A stretch of DNA of 38,473 bases from Paracoccaceae bacterium (GTDB taxonomy: Bacteria > Pseudomonadota > Alphaproteobacteria > Rhodobacterales > Rhodobacteraceae): contig JABURR010000045.1 of assembly GCA_014762635.1 (NCBI GenBank), positions 1 through 38,473 on the forward strand, given 5' to 3'. The translations under genes were made by a program, and so were the position numbers. Shown in pieces: positions 1-9,759 of the stretch; position 1 is the stretch's first letter; the number at the start of each line of letters is the position of its first letter. The notes below the pieces were generated by a model. It made no database searches. It saw nothing but the letters and a program-made list of their open reading frames with translations, and was not told the origin of the DNA.

Positions 1-329
1 CCTTCGCCCAGTTCGGTTCCGACCTCGACGCCGCGACCCAGCGCCTGCTGAACCGTGGTGCGCGTCTGACCGAGCTGATGAAACAGCCGCAGTACGCGCC
101 GCTGACCAACGCTGAAATCGTCTGCGTCATCTTCGCCGGTACCAAAGGGTACCTCGACAAGATCGACGTATCTGACGTTGGCCGGTTCGAGAAAGGTCTG
201 CTTGCCCACCTGCGTGGCAAGCACAAGGACCTGCTGGATTTCCTCACCAACGAGGACCCGAAGATCAAGGGCGAGGCCGAAGACAAGATCCGCGCAGCGC
301 TGGACGAATACGCCGCCGACTTCGCATAA
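1..329 (+). CDS. atpA: ATP synthase F1 subunit alpha, C-terminal part (5' end outside window)
   Basis: Only the last part of the gene is present; the first complete codon begins at base 3 and the frame stays open to the TAA at 327-329. The readable residues begin [19 protein letters not shown] and continue through [13 protein letters not shown], which are the conserved C-terminal helical-domain sequences of the catalytic-core alpha subunit of the cytoplasmic F1 sector. It is followed after 12 bases by atpG, then atpD and atpC, the usual alphaproteobacterial F1 operon order in which the F0 genes lie elsewhere. The operon promoter and atpH would lie upstream of the window. Identity is certain; only completeness is lacking. 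Confidence 0.97.
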   Translation, partial: FAQFGSDLDAATQRLLNRGARLTELMKQPQYAPLTNAEIVCVIFAGTKGYLDKIDVSDVGRFEKGLLAHLRGKHKDLLDFLTNEDPKIKGEAEDKIRAALDEYAADFA

Positions 330-341
330 GGGGACGAGGCA

Positions 342-2655
<2,314 letters not shown>

Positions 2656-2665
2656 GGAGGGCTGA

Positions 2666-3097
2666 ATGGCCGATACGATGCAATTCGACCTCGTAAGCCC
2701 CGAGCGGCGACTGGCCTCGGTCAAGGCGACCGAGGTCCGCATCCCCGCCGCCGAGGGCGACATGACCGCGATGCCATCGCACGCACCCGTCATTACGACG
2801 CTGCGTCCTGGCATCCTGCGGATCATCAGCGCCGAGGGCACGGATGAATATGCCGTGACCGGTGGCTTCGCCGAGATCTCGGGCGAGGCGACCAGCGTGC
2901 TGGCCGAAGAAGCCCTGCATGTGAGCGATGTGACCCAGGAGGTTCTCGACGCGTTCGTCGAAAAGGCCGCCGAAGCACTGCGTTCTGCCAAGGAAAACGG
3001 CGACCACAACCTCGTGGACGATGCCGCGAAGCTGATGGCCGACATGGTGGCCATGGGCGACCATATCGGCCTGACCGCGAAGCAGCCGCAAGCCTGA
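2666..3097 (+). CDS. atpC: ATP synthase F1 subunit epsilon
   Basis: The 143-residue epsilon subunit sits at the foot of the central stalk and can inhibit ATP hydrolysis. The N-terminal beta-sandwich is recognisable from [19 protein letters not shown] and the [19 protein letters not shown] segment, both family hallmarks. A helical C-terminal part follows ([18 protein letters not shown]). A strong AAGGAGG ribosome binding site lies just before the ATG. It is the last gene of the F1 operon and is followed by a strong hairpin terminator. Confidence 0.97.
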   Translation: MADTMQFDLVSPERRLASVKATEVRIPAAEGDMTAMPSHAPVITTLRPGILRIISAEGTDEYAVTGGFAEISGEATSVLAEEALHVSDVTQEVLDAFVEKAAEALRSAKENGDHNLVDDAAKLMADMVAMGDHIGLTAKQPQA

Positions 3098-3116
3098 CGC
3101 GCCGCACAGACAAAAG

Positions 3117-3145
3117 AAAAGGCCCCGCCATTGGCGGGGCCTTTT
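3117..3145. terminator. Bidirectional rho-independent terminator between atpC and prs
   Basis: AAAA is followed by a perfect 9-bp stem GGCCCCGCC / GGCGGGGCC with loop ATT (3121-3141) and TTTT. It lies 20 bases after the atpC stop and 21 bases beyond the end of the convergent prs gene. Because A and T tracts flank both sides, it can work on both strands. Confidence 0.93.
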
Positions 3146-3166
3146 GCTTTGGGTGACCGCGTCAGA

Positions 3167-4186
3167 TCAACTGCGGGTGTACATGCCCTCGTAGATCGGG
3201 CCCAAGGTGTCCAGGTCGAACAGCGAGGACACCGAGGTTCCGTTCCAGATGTTGATGATCGCCTGGGCGAACATCGGCGCGGTGGGTACGATCCGGATGT
3301 TCTTGGCGGCTTTCACGGCGTCGGTCGGCTCGATGCTGTCGGTAATCACGAGGCTTTTCATCACCGACTTGGTGATACGATCCACCGCCGGGCCCGACAG
3401 CACGCCGTGGGTGATGTAGGAATGAACTTCGCGCGCGCCCTGTTCCATCAGAACTTCGGCCGCCTTGCAGAGCGTTCCGGCCGTGTCGCAGATGTCGTCG
3501 ACGATGATGCAGGTCTTGCCCTTCACATCACCAATCACGGTCATCTCGGCGATTTCACCGGGCTTCTCGCGGCGCTTGTCGACGATCGAAAGCGGCGCGC
3601 CGATCCGTTGCGCCAGCTCGCGCGCCCGGGCCACGCCGCCCACGTCGGGCGACACGACCATGACTTGGTCGAGTTTGTTATGGAAGTGATGCTTGATATC
3701 CAGCGCGAACACCGGCGAGGCGTAGAGGTTGTCCACCGGGATGTCGAAGAAGCCCTGGATCTGAGCTGCGTGCAGGTCCATCGTCAGCACCCGCTCGACT
3801 CCGGCCTCGGCGATGAGGTTCGCCACCAGTTTGGCCGAGATCGGCGTCCGTGCCTTGGTGCGGCGATCCTGCCGGGCATAGCCGAAATAGGGGATCACAG
3901 CGGTAATCCGCGCCGCCGAAGACCGGCGCATCGCATCGGCGATGATCAGCAATTCCATCAGGTTGTCATTCGCCGGGTTCGAGGTCGGCTGGATAATGAA
4001 CATATCCTCGCCGCGGACGTTCTCGAAAACCTCGACAAAGATTTCCTGGTCGTTGAACCGCTCGACCCGCGCATCGACAAGGCCGACGCTCATTCCGCGA
4101 TGAACGGAAAGCCGGCGGGCGATGGCTTTGGCGAGGGTTCGGTTGGCATTGCCGGAAATAAGCTTCGGCTCGGTCATGTTGGGCAT
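3167..4186 (-). CDS. prs: Ribose-phosphate pyrophosphokinase (PRPP synthetase)
   Basis: This 339-residue cytoplasmic enzyme transfers pyrophosphate from ATP to ribose 5-phosphate, making PRPP for nucleotide, histidine, tryptophan and NAD synthesis. Visible class I PRPP synthetase motifs are [18 protein letters not shown] near the N-terminus, the [12 protein letters not shown] segment with the ATP-binding loop, [30 protein letters not shown], and the PRPP-binding loop [12 protein letters not shown] around residue 230. Length is slightly more than the usual 310-320, due to short additions also common in related bacteria. An in-frame ATG three codons later (4177) is an alternative start. The gene converges on atpC and is divergent from 4293. 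Confidence 0.97.
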   Translation of the reverse strand: MPNMTEPKLISGNANRTLAKAIARRLSVHRGMSVGLVDARVERFNDQEIFVEVFENVRGEDMFIIQPTSNPANDNLMELLIIADAMRRSSAARITAVIPYFGYARQDRRTKARTPISAKLVANLIAEAGVERVLTMDLHAAQIQGFFDIPVDNLYASPVFALDIKHHFHNKLDQVMVVSPDVGGVARARELAQRIGAPLSIVDKRREKPGEIAEMTVIGDVKGKTCIIVDDICDTAGTLCKAAEVLMEQGAREVHSYITHGVLSGPAVDRITKSVMKSLVITDSIEPTDAVKAAKNIRIVPTAPMFAQAIINIWNGTSVSSLFDLDTLGPIYEGMYTRS

Positions 4187-4231
4187 GGCAGCGGGGGTCC
4201 TTGGCGGGGGTCACAAGACGGAATCGTGGCG

Positions 4232-4259
4232 TTGACACCGCTTACCACCCCGATACGGT
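4232..4259 (+). promoter_or_regulatory. Probable sigma-70 promoter for the gene at 4293
   Basis: A perfect -35 TTGACA (4232-4237), a 16-base spacer and a -10-like TACGGT (4254-4259) precede the plus-strand pair 4293-5713. The expected start point, near 4266, would give a leader of about 27 bases containing AGGGGA. Confidence 0.5.
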
Positions 4260-4292
4260 CTTGCAAACACCAGCCAGGGGAACACATCGCAA

Positions 4293-4895
4293 ATGCCGCA
4301 TATAGATTACTTCTTCGCGACGATCTCGCCCTTCACCTACCTCGCGGGGACGCGGTTCGAAGAAATCGCCGCGAAACATGGCGCCACCGTCACATACAAG
4401 CCGCTGGACATCGCCAGCCTTTTTTCCCGGACCGGTGGCACGCCCCCAAAAGATCGACATCCCTCGCGCCAGGAGTTCCGCCTTCAGGAACTGCGCCGGG
4501 TTGCCAAGAGGCTCGACATGCCGATCACCTTGCAACCGGCCTTCTTCCCGACCAACCCCGCGCCGTCGTCCTATGCGATCATCGCGGCGCAGAAGGCGGG
4601 TGGCGGCGATATGGGCAAACTGGTCCACGCGATCCTGCGGGCCTGCTGGGCCGAGGAAAAGAACGTGGCGGAGGACGACGTGATCAAGGCCTGCCTGACG
4701 GAAGCAGACTTCGACCCAACACTCGCCGACAGCGGGTTGTTGGCCGGGGCGGAAACCTATGCGGCGAACCTCGAAGAGGCGGTCAACCGCGGCGTCTTCG
4801 GCGCGCCATTCTACATCGTGGCGGACAGCGATGAACGGTTCTGGGGCCAGAACAGCCTCGATGACCTGGACCTTCACCTCGCGGGCAAGCTCTGA
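4293..4895 (+). CDS. 2-hydroxychromene-2-carboxylate isomerase / kappa-GST-like thioredoxin-fold protein
   Basis: The 200-residue protein belongs to the DsbA-like family that includes 2-hydroxychromene-2-carboxylate isomerases and kappa-class glutathione transferases. The N-terminus (YFFATISPFTYLAG) carries the ISP-x-YLA motif, with the serine expected to activate glutathione. The C-terminal GVFGAPFYIV corresponds to the thioredoxin-fold cis-proline region. Between them lies a helical insert. The classic member acts in naphthalene breakdown, but no aromatic degradation genes are nearby, so the true substrate is unknown; a glutathione-dependent isomerase or transferase is the safest reading. 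Its TGA overlaps the ATG of the next gene by one base (TGATG), indicating translational coupling with the hydrolase. Confidence 0.85.
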   Translation: MPHIDYFFATISPFTYLAGTRFEEIAAKHGATVTYKPLDIASLFSRTGGTPPKDRHPSRQEFRLQELRRVAKRLDMPITLQPAFFPTNPAPSSYAIIAAQKAGGGDMGKLVHAILRACWAEEKNVAEDDVIKACLTEADFDPTLADSGLLAGAETYAANLEEAVNRGVFGAPFYIVADSDERFWGQNSLDDLDLHLAGKL

Positions 4896-5713
4896 TGCCG
4901 GTCGCGGTCCGGGGCGGGCACGAGGTTCACTGGCGTGAAATGGGCGAGGGGCCGCGCAAGGCCCTGCTCCTGCACTGTTCGCTGGCTCATAGCGGTGCGT
5001 TGCGTGGGCTGATGGAGCAGCTTTCGGACCAGCTTTCCATGATTGCCGTGGACATGCCGGGTCACGGCCGTAGTGCCGATTGGGGGGGTGATGGCCCGCT
5101 GCAGCACGCCGTGGCTGCGATCGCCCGGGATTTCATCGAGGAACACGACGAGCCGGTCGACCTGATCGGACATTCCTTCGGTGGCACATCCCTTCTGCGC
5201 GTGGCAGAAGCCCAGCCCGAGCGGGTGCGGAGCCTGACCCTGATCGAGCCTCCCTTCTTCTCGGCAGCCTACCATATCTCGGCCTCCGAGATGGAGGAGC
5301 AGGAGCGGTTGGATGCGTCCTTTGCCGAAGCGTTCAACGCGGGGCGCCGAGAAGAAGGCGCCCGCCACTTCACGCAGGTCTGGGGCGCGGGTGTCCCCTG
5401 GGAGCAGATGACCGAGGATCAGCGCCGCTATATCACGGACCGGATTCACCTGATCGAAGGCGGGGGGTACGGGTTGAACGACGACTACGCCGGGGTGATG
5501 AAGCCGGGCAGGCTCGAGAGGATCACGGCCCCCGTGCTGCTGGTTCACGGGACCCAGTCGCCGCCGGGCATTCCGGCGGTCCTGCGGGGGCTGCACTCCC
5601 GTCTTCCCGATTCGCGGATCGTGCCGATCGAGGGGGCAGGGCACATGGCGCCGATCACCCATCCCGAGGCGGTGGGCGCCGCGATCCGGGAGTTCCTGGG
5701 CCGCAGCGTCTAG
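4895..5713 (+). CDS. Alpha/beta-fold hydrolase
   Basis: The 272-residue protein has a standard alpha/beta-hydrolase layout. The nucleophile elbow GHSFGG (serine about residue 92) follows the strand of DLIGHSF, an oxyanion HCSLAHSG segment lies near residue 28, and the C-terminal GAGHMAPITHPE supplies the catalytic histidine. An aspartate for the triad is likely near the HGTQSPPG strand. The substrate cannot be told from sequence; related proteins include esterases and C-C bond hydrolases. It is coupled to the upstream isomerase-like gene by a one-base overlap. Its stop is one base from the stop of the convergent gene at 5715, with no terminator visible. Confidence 0.85.
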   Translation: MPVAVRGGHEVHWREMGEGPRKALLLHCSLAHSGALRGLMEQLSDQLSMIAVDMPGHGRSADWGGDGPLQHAVAAIARDFIEEHDEPVDLIGHSFGGTSLLRVAEAQPERVRSLTLIEPPFFSAAYHISASEMEEQERLDASFAEAFNAGRREEGARHFTQVWGAGVPWEQMTEDQRRYITDRIHLIEGGGYGLNDDYAGVMKPGRLERITAPVLLVHGTQSPPGIPAVLRGLHSRLPDSRIVPIEGAGHMAPITHPEAVGAAIREFLGRSV

Positions 5714-5714
5714 A

Positions 5715-6767
5715 TCAGCCCGAGATCAGGTCTAGGAAGCGGTCCACGTCCGCGTCCGTCGTGGACCAGGAACAGACCAGCCGCGCCGAGAGCAATTCGT
5801 CCGCGGGGCCTTCCATCGGCTGGCTGAACGGCCAGAGGTAATAGGCCGCGCCTGCCTCCTGAGCCTTGCGATGCCCGCCGCGCGGCCAGGCGGCGAAGAC
5901 GGCGTTGGCCTCGGTCGGGTGCACCAGCTTTGCGCCGGGAACCTTCAGGATGCCTTCCGACAGCCGGGCTGCCGCAGAATTCGCCGCCTGTGCCATCTCC
6001 AGCCACAGCCCATCGGTCAGGTAGGCGTCCATCTGCGCCGAGAGGTAGCGGTGTTTCGAGAAAAGATGCCCGCCCCGTTTGCGGCGCAGCTCGAATTCCC
6101 AGGCCAGTTCGGGATTGAACAGAACCACGGCCTCGACCCCCATGAGCCCGTTCTTCGTCCCGCCGAAGGAGAGCACGTCGATGCCCGCCTTCCATGTCAT
6201 CTCGGCGGGGCTGGCGCCCGTCGCCGCAATCGCATTGGCAAAGCGGGCGCCATCCATGTGCGTGGGGATCCCGGCCTTCTTAGCGATACCTGACAACGCG
6301 GCGACCTCGGCAGGGGTGTAGACCGTGCCAGCCTCGGTCGCATTGGTCAGGGTCAACATGCCCTTCTGGACGTTATGAACCCCGGCCCGCGCGGTGAAGC
6401 CGATGGTGCGCTCCAGCGCCTCGGGGCTCATCTTCGCGTCCTTGCCGTCGATCAGAACCAGCTTGGCGCCCCCGGTGTAGAATTCCGGCGCGCCGCATTC
6501 ATCCTCTTCCACATGGGCGTTGCGGTGGCAGTAGACCGCACCCCAGGGCGGGCAAAGGCAGGCAAGCGACAGCGCGTTGGCCGCCGTCCCGGTGGCCACG
6601 AGGTAGACCGCCGCCTCTGGCGCCTCGAAGGTTTCGCGCACCTTGGCACGCGCGCTCTCCATGATCGGATCATTGCCATAGGGCATGGCATAGCCCGCGT
6701 TGGCCTGCGTGATCGCCTCGATCACTTTCGGATGGGCAGGAGAGGAATTGTCGGAGGCAAAGAACAT
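5715..6767 (-). CDS. Threonine aldolase family PLP enzyme (low-specificity L-threonine aldolase-like)
   Basis: The 350-residue PLP-dependent enzyme would cleave L-threonine or allo-threonine to glycine and acetaldehyde. Fold-type I motifs are visible: FFASDNSSPAHPKV at the N-terminus, ATGTAANALSL for cofactor phosphate binding, HMDGARFANA with the PLP aspartate, and SFGGTKNG in which Lys205 should form the Schiff base. I chose the ATG at 6767 rather than the upstream extension because it overlaps the TGA of the preceding gene (TGATG) and starts exactly at the family N-terminus. It is the last gene of the ribF-ycgN-type run. Other beta-eliminating lyases share the fold, so substrate is inferred. 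Confidence 0.88.
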   Translation of the reverse strand: MFFASDNSSPAHPKVIEAITQANAGYAMPYGNDPIMESARAKVRETFEAPEAAVYLVATGTAANALSLACLCPPWGAVYCHRNAHVEEDECGAPEFYTGGAKLVLIDGKDAKMSPEALERTIGFTARAGVHNVQKGMLTLTNATEAGTVYTPAEVAALSGIAKKAGIPTHMDGARFANAIAATGASPAEMTWKAGIDVLSFGGTKNGLMGVEAVVLFNPELAWEFELRRKRGGHLFSKHRYLSAQMDAYLTDGLWLEMAQAANSAAARLSEGILKVPGAKLVHPTEANAVFAAWPRGGHRKAQEAGAAYYLWPFSQPMEGPADELLSARLVCSWSTTDADVDRFLDLISG

Positions 6768-7237
6768 CAGGTCGGCTCCTCGATTATGTAGTCTTCCCAC
6801 TCTTCTTCGGGGATTTCGAATTCCGGCACGGTCCATCCACGGACCGAGACACCGGCCTCGTGCACCGTCTCGGGATTGCCCGAGATCAGCGGATGCCAGT
6901 CATAAAGCGGCTTGCCCTCCTGCAAAAGCCGATAGGCGCAGGTCGTGGGCATCCAGTAGGCGATTTCGGGCAGGGTCTTGGGCGTCAGCACCACGCATTC
7001 CGGCACGAATTGCAGGCGGATGTCGTATTGTGCGCAACGGCAACTTTCGTCATCCAGCAGGCGGCAGGCAATGCGGGTGAATGCGACCTCCTGCGTGTCC
7101 TCATCCTCGAGCTTGTTGAGACAGCATTTGCCGCAGCCGTCGCACAGCGCCTCCCACTCGCTTGGGGACAGTTTTCCCAATGGAAAGCGTTCCCAGAAGC
7201 GGGGGCGCAGGCCGTCACGATTTATCGGGTCCGTCAT
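6767..7237 (-). CDS. YcgN-family cysteine cluster protein (UPF0260)
   Basis: The 156-residue soluble protein matches the YcgN/UPF0260 family, of unknown function. The cysteine cluster CDGCGKCCLNK appears near residue 32, with further cysteines in IACRLLDDESCRCAQYD and CVVLTP, a pattern consistent with metal or iron-sulfur binding; this is an inference from cysteine spacing. The conserved family segment WMPTTCAYRLL and the WHPLISG motif follow. The C-terminus is acidic (PEEEWEDYIIEE). The stop overlaps the start of the threonine-aldolase gene. It lies 36 bases after ribF, probably in the same transcript. Confidence 0.88.
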   Translation of the reverse strand: MTDPINRDGLRPRFWERFPLGKLSPSEWEALCDGCGKCCLNKLEDEDTQEVAFTRIACRLLDDESCRCAQYDIRLQFVPECVVLTPKTLPEIAYWMPTTCAYRLLQEGKPLYDWHPLISGNPETVHEAGVSVRGWTVPEFEIPEEEWEDYIIEEPT

Positions 7238-7273
7238 CGGGCAGGGCTTTCCACAGGTGCGGTCAATGCAGGC

Positions 7274-8212
7274 TCAGACCTTGGCAAGGATCTCACGCGC
7301 CTGCGCGCAATCCGCGTCCATCTGGGCGATCAGCTCCTCGATGCTGCCGAACTTGGCCTCGGGCCTGAGATAGTCCACCAGCGCCACCGACATATGCGCG
7401 CCGTAGAGATCACCGTCGAAGTCGAAGAGAAAGGTTTCGAGGTTGGGCACGTTGCCCCCGAACATCGGGCGCACGCCCATCGAGGCGGCCCCGTCATAGC
7501 TGCCCGTGTGCGGGCCGGTCAGCACGTCGGCCTTCACCGCGTAGACACCAAAACGCGGCGGATGCAGCCCGGTGATCGACATGTTCGCCGTGGGATACCC
7601 GAAATCGCGCCCGCGCTTGTCGCCGTCCAGTACCTCGCCGTCGATGCGATGCCAGTGGCCCAGCATCCGGGCCGCGTCCGCCGGGCGGCCTTCGCTGAGC
7701 GCGGTGCGGATGTTGGTCGAAGAGACTTCCTCGCCGCCGGTTTCCAGCAAGTCCGCGATGATAACGTCAAAACCCAGTTCCGCACCGAAGGCGCGCAGAT
7801 CATCCACGCTGCCCGCGCGGCCCTTGCCGAAATGGAAATCCGCGCCCACGACCACGTGGCGCACGCCCAGCCCCTCGGCCAGAACTTCACGTGCGAATTG
7901 CTCGGGGGTCAGGCTGGCAAGATCGCCGTTGAACGGCAGTTGGTAGAGAACGTCCACACCCAGTTTCGCAAGCCGGTTGGCCTTGGTCTCGGCGTTGGTC
8001 AGGCGGAAGGGCGGGGCATCGGGGGCGAAGAACTCACGCGGATGCGGCTCGAAGGTGATGACGCCAAGCGGCGCACCAGCGCGCACCGCCGCGTCCCGGG
8101 CGAGGTCCAGCACCTTGATATGGCCGCGATGCACGCCGTCGAAATTGCCGATGGCCACAGCCGCGCCCTTGGCGCCTAGGTCCAGACCCGTCCAGGTGGT
8201 GTAGCTTCGCAT
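7274..8212 (-). CDS. ribF: Bifunctional riboflavin kinase / FAD synthetase
   Basis: The 312-residue enzyme converts riboflavin to FMN and then to FAD. The N-terminal adenylyltransferase domain shows AVAIGNFDGVHRGH (nucleotidyl-transferase HIGH-like motif) and VVGADFHFGKGRAG. The C-terminal flavokinase domain shows KRGRDFGYPTANM. The reading frame extends further upstream, but the ATG at 8212 is preferred because the protein begins MRSYTTWTGL, the usual N-terminus. A hairpin ends one base before this ATG and contains the only Shine-Dalgarno-like run. The MaoC gene ends 32 bases upstream on the same strand. Confidence 0.95.
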   Translation of the reverse strand: MRSYTTWTGLDLGAKGAAVAIGNFDGVHRGHIKVLDLARDAAVRAGAPLGVITFEPHPREFFAPDAPPFRLTNAETKANRLAKLGVDVLYQLPFNGDLASLTPEQFAREVLAEGLGVRHVVVGADFHFGKGRAGSVDDLRAFGAELGFDVIIADLLETGGEEVSSTNIRTALSEGRPADAARMLGHWHRIDGEVLDGDKRGRDFGYPTANMSITGLHPPRFGVYAVKADVLTGPHTGSYDGAASMGVRPMFGGNVPNLETFLFDFDGDLYGAHMSVALVDYLRPEAKFGSIEELIAQMDADCAQAREILAKV

Positions 8213-8213
8213 C

Positions 8214-8233
8214 GTCCCCCGAGCGCGGGGGAC
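8214..8233 (-). promoter_or_regulatory. Hairpin covering the ribF ribosome binding site
   Basis: A perfect 7-bp stem GTCCCCC / GGGGGAC with a six-base loop ends one base before the ribF ATG (read on the minus strand). The 3' arm contains GGGGGA, the only Shine-Dalgarno-like sequence near the start, so folding would hide it. Confidence 0.5.
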
Positions 8234-8244
8234 ACCCGCTGCTG

Positions 8245-8688
8245 TCAGTCGAATTTGCGGCTTGGCGCCAGGACCAGCGCCTCGCCTTTCAGGACGACCG
8301 TATCGCCCACGGCGCAGTGACAATCAAGTGTCACCCGGCGGCGGGAATGATCGATCTCGCGCACCACGACCTCGGCATGGACCATGTCGCCGGGCCGGAC
8401 GGGGGCCATGAACTTCAACGTCTGCCCAAGATAGACCGAGCCGTGGCCCGGAAGCTGCTCGCCGATCACCGCCGAGATCAGACCCGCGGTCAGCATCCCG
8501 TGGGCGATGCGCCCCTCGAAGATCGTGTCCTGCGCATAGGCATCGTCCAGGTGCACGGGGTTCCGGTCGGTGGAAACCTCGGCGAACATCTCGATGTCGC
8601 GGTCGGTGATTTCCTTCTGGAGATAGCGGCGCATGCCGATCTCGAGATCCTCGATGCAGATCGTGCCGCGCGGTTGATTGTCGAGCAT
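8245..8688 (-). CDS. MaoC-family (R)-specific enoyl-CoA hydratase-like protein
   Basis: The 147-residue hot-dog-fold protein belongs to the MaoC/PhaJ type. The catalytic hydratase-2 signature is present: AEVSTDRNPVHLDDAYA followed by GRIAHGML, with the aspartate and histidine expected to activate water. Such proteins hydrate trans-2-enoyl-CoA to (R)-3-hydroxyacyl-CoA and can feed polyhydroxyalkanoate synthesis; the exact role here is inferred. The frame runs upstream to 8745, but the ATG at 8688 has a GGAGG five bases before it and fits the family N-terminus. A promoter with an overlapping TGC-rich site lies directly upstream, so the gene probably has its own control and may lead the ribF transcript. 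Confidence 0.85.
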   Translation of the reverse strand: MLDNQPRGTICIEDLEIGMRRYLQKEITDRDIEMFAEVSTDRNPVHLDDAYAQDTIFEGRIAHGMLTAGLISAVIGEQLPGHGSVYLGQTLKFMAPVRPGDMVHAEVVVREIDHSRRRVTLDCHCAVGDTVVLKGEALVLAPSRKFD

Positions 8689-8705
8689 ATGCGCCTCCAG
8701 AGCCA

Positions 8706-8745
8706 TGTTGCAGTGCAGCATAGCCGAAACCGAGGGGCGTCGCAA
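8706..8745 (-). promoter_or_regulatory. Probable promoter of the MaoC gene with overlapping TGC-rich operator
   Basis: On the minus strand, -35 TTGCGA (8740-8745), a 17-base spacer and -10 TATGCT (8717-8722) precede the gene. The -10 overlaps the TGC-rich element 8706-8722 (plus strand TGTTGCAGTGCAGCATA). A nearly identical core, TTGCAAGTGCAGC, lies in the promoter of the acyl-CoA dehydrogenase gene. TGC-rich sites of this kind are bound by PhaR-type repressors in related bacteria; that identification is inference. Confidence 0.5.
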
Positions 8746-8791
8746 TCGGTAAGGTAATTTTCTGGCGTATAGCGTAAAAAGTCAGAAATTA

Positions 8792-8804
8792 TGTTGCGCA
8801 GCAA
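8792..8804. promoter_or_regulatory. Second TGC-rich palindromic element upstream of the MaoC gene
   Basis: TGTTGCGCAGCAA contains the palindrome TTGC-N3-GCAA and shares the TGTTGC start and the GCAGCA end with the element at 8706-8722. It lies about 110 bases from the MaoC start and just after the HAD gene stop. Confidence 0.3.
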
Positions 8805-8805
8805 T

Positions 8806-9678
8806 TCACCGAAGGAAGCCGACCGTGTAGGCAGGATCCAGCCCCTGCACCGCGAGGTAGTCCGCCAGCGCCTCGGGTTCCGGCTGGTCGGTCGTCCTGG
8901 TTTCCTTGGCGGCCAGCCCGCCCGACACGAAGAGAACGTCCAGATCCTCGCCCATTGCGCCCTTCACGTCGGTACCGATCCCGTCCCCGATCGCAAGGAT
9001 GCGGGAGTCCGGAATATCCTTCCCCAGTTGCACCAACCGCCGCCGCGCGAGGTCGTAGACGGGCGGGTGGGGTTTGCCGAAATAGAGGCTTTCGCCGCCC
9101 ATTTCGGTATAAAGCGCGGCCAGGGCGCCGGCGCAGTATTCGCGGGTCTCGCCCCGGTCCACCACGAGATCGGGGTTGGCGCAGAGCAGTTTCATCCCCT
9201 TCTGCTTGGCATAAAGGAACTGTGGGCGCATCACCTCGGGCTCTTTCAAAGGTTCGAATGGGCCGCAGCAGACGATGCCCTCGGCCTCTTCCAGCGGCAC
9301 CCGTTCGATCTGGACTGCATCGGACACAAGCTGCATCGGTTCGAAGAAGGGCAGGTCGTGTTCAAGCCCGATGAAATAGACCTTCTGCCCCACAACCCCT
9401 TGAAACATGGCGACCCTTGCGCTGTCGCCCGAGGTCGCGATCACGTCCCAGCAATCACGCGGGACACCGAACCGTTCGATCTGTTTCGCCACTTCCGCCC
9501 TCGGTCGCGGCGCGTTGGTCAGCAGAACCACGGTGCCGCCGCCGCGCCGATACTCCTGCAGCGCCCCCACCGCCTCGGGGAAGGCGGTCACGCCGTTGTG
9601 TAGGCAACCCCAGAGGTCACAGAACACCGCGTCGTAGCGGTCGGAGATCTCGGAAAGCGAGCGGACGATCTGGGTCAT
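8806..9678 (-). CDS. HAD-superfamily hydrolase, TIGR01459-like (NagD-type subclass IIA)
   Basis: The 290-residue protein is a haloacid-dehalogenase-type phosphatase of the NagD-like subclass IIA. The first motif is AVFCDLWGCLHNG with nucleophile Asp21; the second position is Trp instead of the usual Asp, a feature I associate with the TIGR01459 group rather than a mutation. Motif II is VVLLTNAPRP, the motif III lysine is in YFGKPHPPVYD, and motif IV is AIGDGIGTDVKGA. Substrate is unknown, probably a small phosphorylated metabolite. GGAG lies shortly before the ATG. A four-unit 11-bp tandem repeat lies 18 bases upstream of the start codon. Confidence 0.88.
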   Translation of the reverse strand: MTQIVRSLSEISDRYDAVFCDLWGCLHNGVTAFPEAVGALQEYRRGGGTVVLLTNAPRPRAEVAKQIERFGVPRDCWDVIATSGDSARVAMFQGVVGQKVYFIGLEHDLPFFEPMQLVSDAVQIERVPLEEAEGIVCCGPFEPLKEPEVMRPQFLYAKQKGMKLLCANPDLVVDRGETREYCAGALAALYTEMGGESLYFGKPHPPVYDLARRRLVQLGKDIPDSRILAIGDGIGTDVKGAMGEDLDVLFVSGGLAAKETRTTDQPEPEALADYLAVQGLDPAYTVGFLR

Positions 9679-9696
9679 GGGGGCTCCAAATGGGCT

Positions 9697-9740
9697 ATCG
9701 GAATTCCATCGGACTTTTATCGGACTTCCATCGGACTTCC
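9697..9740. repeat. Four tandem 11-bp repeats before the HAD hydrolase gene
   Basis: Units are ATCGGAATTCC (9697), ATCGGACTTTT (9708), ATCGGACTTCC (9719) and ATCGGACTTCC (9730), abutting without spacers. The last two are identical; the others differ by one or two bases. They fill the gap between the ChaC-like gene stop (9760) and the HAD gene start (9678). Confidence 0.9.
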
Positions 9741-9759
9741 ACCCCGATCGTTGGTCGCG

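Noticed and set aside
3131-4834. A 567-codon plus-strand frame over prs and the HCCA-isomerase gene
   Set aside because: It is antisense to prs and out of frame with the isomerase gene; no domain seen.
9697-9740. CRISPR interpretation of the 11-bp tandem repeats
   Set aside because: Units abut without spacers, are too short, and no cas gene is present.
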